Positions 62,924 to 64,000 of a DNA stretch of 64,000 bases are shown here, piece by piece. The notes below the pieces were generated by a model. The model was not told the origin of the DNA. It searched no databases and was given only the letters and a program-made list of their open reading frames with translations. A program made the position numbers and the translations under genes. The first letter of the stretch is position 1, and each line of letters opens with the position of its first letter. The DNA is from Chryseobacterium carnipullorum (GTDB lineage: Bacteria > Bacteroidota > Bacteroidia > Flavobacteriales > Weeksellaceae), in NCBI RefSeq assembly GCF_900142785.1, contig NZ_FRCD01000011.1, forward strand, positions 124,001 through 188,000, read 5' to 3'.

Positions 62924-63300
62924 TATACAACCTGGCTTATGGATATATCTTCGTGTGAAGAACTGTCAACCACCTTTCCATCTTCTATGATGATCAACTG
63001 CGGGCTTTCATGCCTGATTCCAAGATCTTCTGCAATCTTATTAGAGATCAGTCTATGTTCCAGCAAATCTAGATAATATAAATCAGGTTTTTGATCTAAA
63101 CTATCTATTTCTCTTTCAAAGTTTTTCAATACTGTACTGCTGATGAAGCATCGTGTTGAATGCTTGAAAATAGCAATTTTATGGTGATACGAAGCCTCTA
63201 TTGCCTTCGCCAGATCTTCGGAAGATTCTATTTTTTTCCAGAAAGATTTACGTTCAGGGGCTTCTTCTTTTCCTCCGAATATTTTATCAAAAAAACTCAT
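62923..63300 (-). CDS. ytxJ: Bacillithiol-system redox protein YtxJ
   Basis: A 125-aa monothiol-bacilliredoxin-like protein with a thioredoxin fold. The active cysteine is Cys51 in HSTRCFISST, the single-Cys site that exchanges with bacillithiol-protein mixed disulfides, as proposed for YtxJ. The chain otherwise follows the family (YYLDLLEHRLISNKIAEDLGIRHESPQLIII). It is in an operon with a DUF1569 gene, a BstA-like gene and a Crp/Fnr gene, which fits an intact bacillithiol system in this organism. Confidence 0.9.
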   Translation of the reverse strand: MSFFDKIFGGKEEAPERKSFWKKIESSEDLAKAIEASYHHKIAIFKHSTRCFISSTVLKNFEREIDSLDQKPDLYYLDLLEHRLISNKIAEDLGIRHESPQLIIIEDGKVVDSSSHEDISISQVV

Positions 63301-63758
63301 ACATTAAATTGTTTTAAATGATGATCAAGATGTTTGTATTCTAAAAATCCCCAGTCTTTTTCAGTCATTGTGCCGAATAATCTATGGTGATCCGGAAGTG
63401 CCTTGTTCTCAGATACTTTCCGGAAATCCTTCAGTGAATTCAGCAGATTGGTTTTTGATTCATCAAAATCACACTCAAAATTAACGATTAGTTTTTGAAA
63501 AGTAGGCATGTTTCGGGGAATTCCGTTATTAAACATCTGCATTTCTATTTTGGTTGCTGCTCCCACTGCCTTGAACAAGATATTGATTTCGGGAAGTTCA
63601 ATTTTACCTAAAGCGACCTTAAGAACAAGCTCACAGTGTTTTAACATCTGTGACGCATTCATTTTTCCCCATTTTCGGGGAGCATCGTCGTCTAGCATGG
63701 AAATTCTGCTAATAATTTCTTCAAAGTGAAGTGGATGATGCAGACTCTTTTTTACCAC
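63297..63758 (-). CDS. DUF1569 protein (DinB/YfiT-like fold)
   Basis: A 153-aa protein from a GTG start. The pattern SRISMLDDDAPRKWGKMNASQMLKHCELVL is the DUF1569 signature, with His residues (KHCE, PDHHRLFG, KHLDHHLKQF) spaced as in the DinB/YfiT metal-binding helical bundle. A metal-dependent transferase role is likely but unproven. It overlaps the YtxJ gene by 4 bp and the upstream gene by 7 bp. Confidence 0.85.
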   Translation of the reverse strand: MVKKSLHHPLHFEEIISRISMLDDDAPRKWGKMNASQMLKHCELVLKVALGKIELPEINILFKAVGAATKIEMQMFNNGIPRNMPTFQKLIVNFECDFDESKTNLLNSLKDFRKVSENKALPDHHRLFGTMTEKDWGFLEYKHLDHHLKQFNV

Positions 63759-64000
63759 CCTTTTTCTTTCTTGAGGTTTTCAATATGAGCAAAATGATGA
63801 TGGCAATGCCAAACATAAAGGGCGAGATAATTTCTCAGATCATAATCCTTATTCTGTTCAGGGTGATGAAAGGTTCTTTCAAATTGTTTATTCGTAAGAG
63901 TTTTGAGCAAAGCTGCCCATCTCTGATGTGTTCCTTTGATCATTCTCATCGCAGGTTTTACAGGCATGCTGACACTGTCCTGAAGTTCTGCCCATTTTGC
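63752..64000 (-). CDS. YfiT/BstA-like DinB-family thiol transferase, partial (5' end beyond window)
   Basis: The visible C-terminal 82 residues (AKWAELQDSVSMPVK into TFHHPEQN and ALYVWHCHHHFAHIENLK) match the YfiT/BstA family, which moves bacillithiol onto electrophiles. His residues in CHHHFAHI are metal ligands. A reading that starts at the internal ATG (63967) would be a false short gene, because the frame runs open to the window edge. Its neighbours YtxJ and DUF1569 support a bacillithiol detoxification operon. Confidence 0.85.
   Translation of the reverse strand, partial: AKWAELQDSVSMPVKPAMRMIKGTHQRWAALLKTLTNKQFERTFHHPEQNKDYDLRNYLALYVWHCHHHFAHIENLKKEKGW

Noticed and set aside
63752..63967. 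Complete 71-aa gene starting at 63967
   Set aside because: The frame is open to the window edge and the upstream residues (AKWAELQDSVS) match the YfiT/BstA family, so it is the end of a longer gene.
1..64000. CRISPR array, prophage, plasmid or integron features
   Set aside because: No regularly spaced direct repeats of 25-40 bp, no integrase, terminase, replication or transposase genes were found in the window.
1..64000. tRNA, rRNA or riboswitch genes
   Set aside because: No cloverleaf-like or conserved ribosomal sequence was recognised; however, reading by eye cannot exclude small RNAs.

Overview
The window looks like a chromosomal segment of a Flavobacteriia bacterium, most likely Chryseobacterium or a close relative. 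Four things support this: low GC, almost no Shine-Dalgarno sequences, promoters with Bacteroidetes-type TAnnTTTG -7 boxes, and bacillithiol genes (YtxJ, YfiT/BstA type) together with a clavaminate-synthase-like amino-acid hydroxylase of the type found in flavobacterial genomes. There is no sign of phage, plasmid backbone, CRISPR array, transposase, rRNA or tRNA. The assignment comes from sequence reading only; no database search was run.

Region 1 (about 0.7-15.9 kb) is a complete siderophore locus. Nine tightly packed minus-strand genes run from a PLP-dependent decarboxylase through an NIS synthetase fused to an acyltransferase, an N-hydroxylase, a second NIS synthetase, a MATE exporter, an acyl carrier protein, an acyl-adenylating enzyme and a TonB-dependent receptor to a PepSY membrane protein, ending at a strong terminator. 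A 2-oxoglutarate oxygenase that resembles lysine C4-hydroxylases is divergently transcribed from the same control region. Together they suggest that lysine is hydroxylated, decarboxylated to a hydroxy-cadaverine, N-hydroxylated, acylated and joined to citrate. This matches what I recall of chryseochelin, a citrate siderophore of Chryseobacterium containing 3-hydroxycadaverine and fumarate.

Region 2 (16-27.5 kb) is ordinary accessory and housekeeping content: a secreted esterase, Crp/Fnr regulators, GNAT, nucleosidase, a FrnE-like DsbA protein, two MFS pumps around an HxlR regulator, a degenerate Nudix regulator and a metallo-beta-lactamase-fold hydrolase. Region 3 (27.6-33.5 kb) is a four-gene minus-strand module: a TerB/BRCT protein, a TerB-C protein, a BrxD-like P-loop ATPase and an SF2 helicase. 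It resembles the DNA-processing arm of Ter/BREX-type systems but lacks PglX and PglZ, and is the best candidate here for an under-described system.

Region 4 (33.8-37.9 kb) has a chloramphenicol acetyltransferase-like gene, a beta-hydroxyacid dehydrogenase, a PPC protein and a Crp/Fnr gene followed by two FNR-type boxes in front of a PRISE-like reductase. Region 5 (38-44.3 kb) is the ligase-associated DNA damage cassette: exonuclease, ATP-dependent ligase, Lhr-like helicase and phosphoesterase. Region 6 (44.5-64 kb) contains a TetR-controlled small membrane-protein/rhodanese operon with a perfect palindromic operator, a nitrilase, MocR-type and AraC-type regulators beside their probable targets, a secreted flavodoxin-RidA fusion, a KatE catalase operon, and a YtxJ/DUF1569/BstA-like bacillithiol group cut by the window edge.

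Four copies of a two-hairpin dispersed repeat, several palindromic terminators and AT-rich degenerate repeats fill the intergenic spaces.
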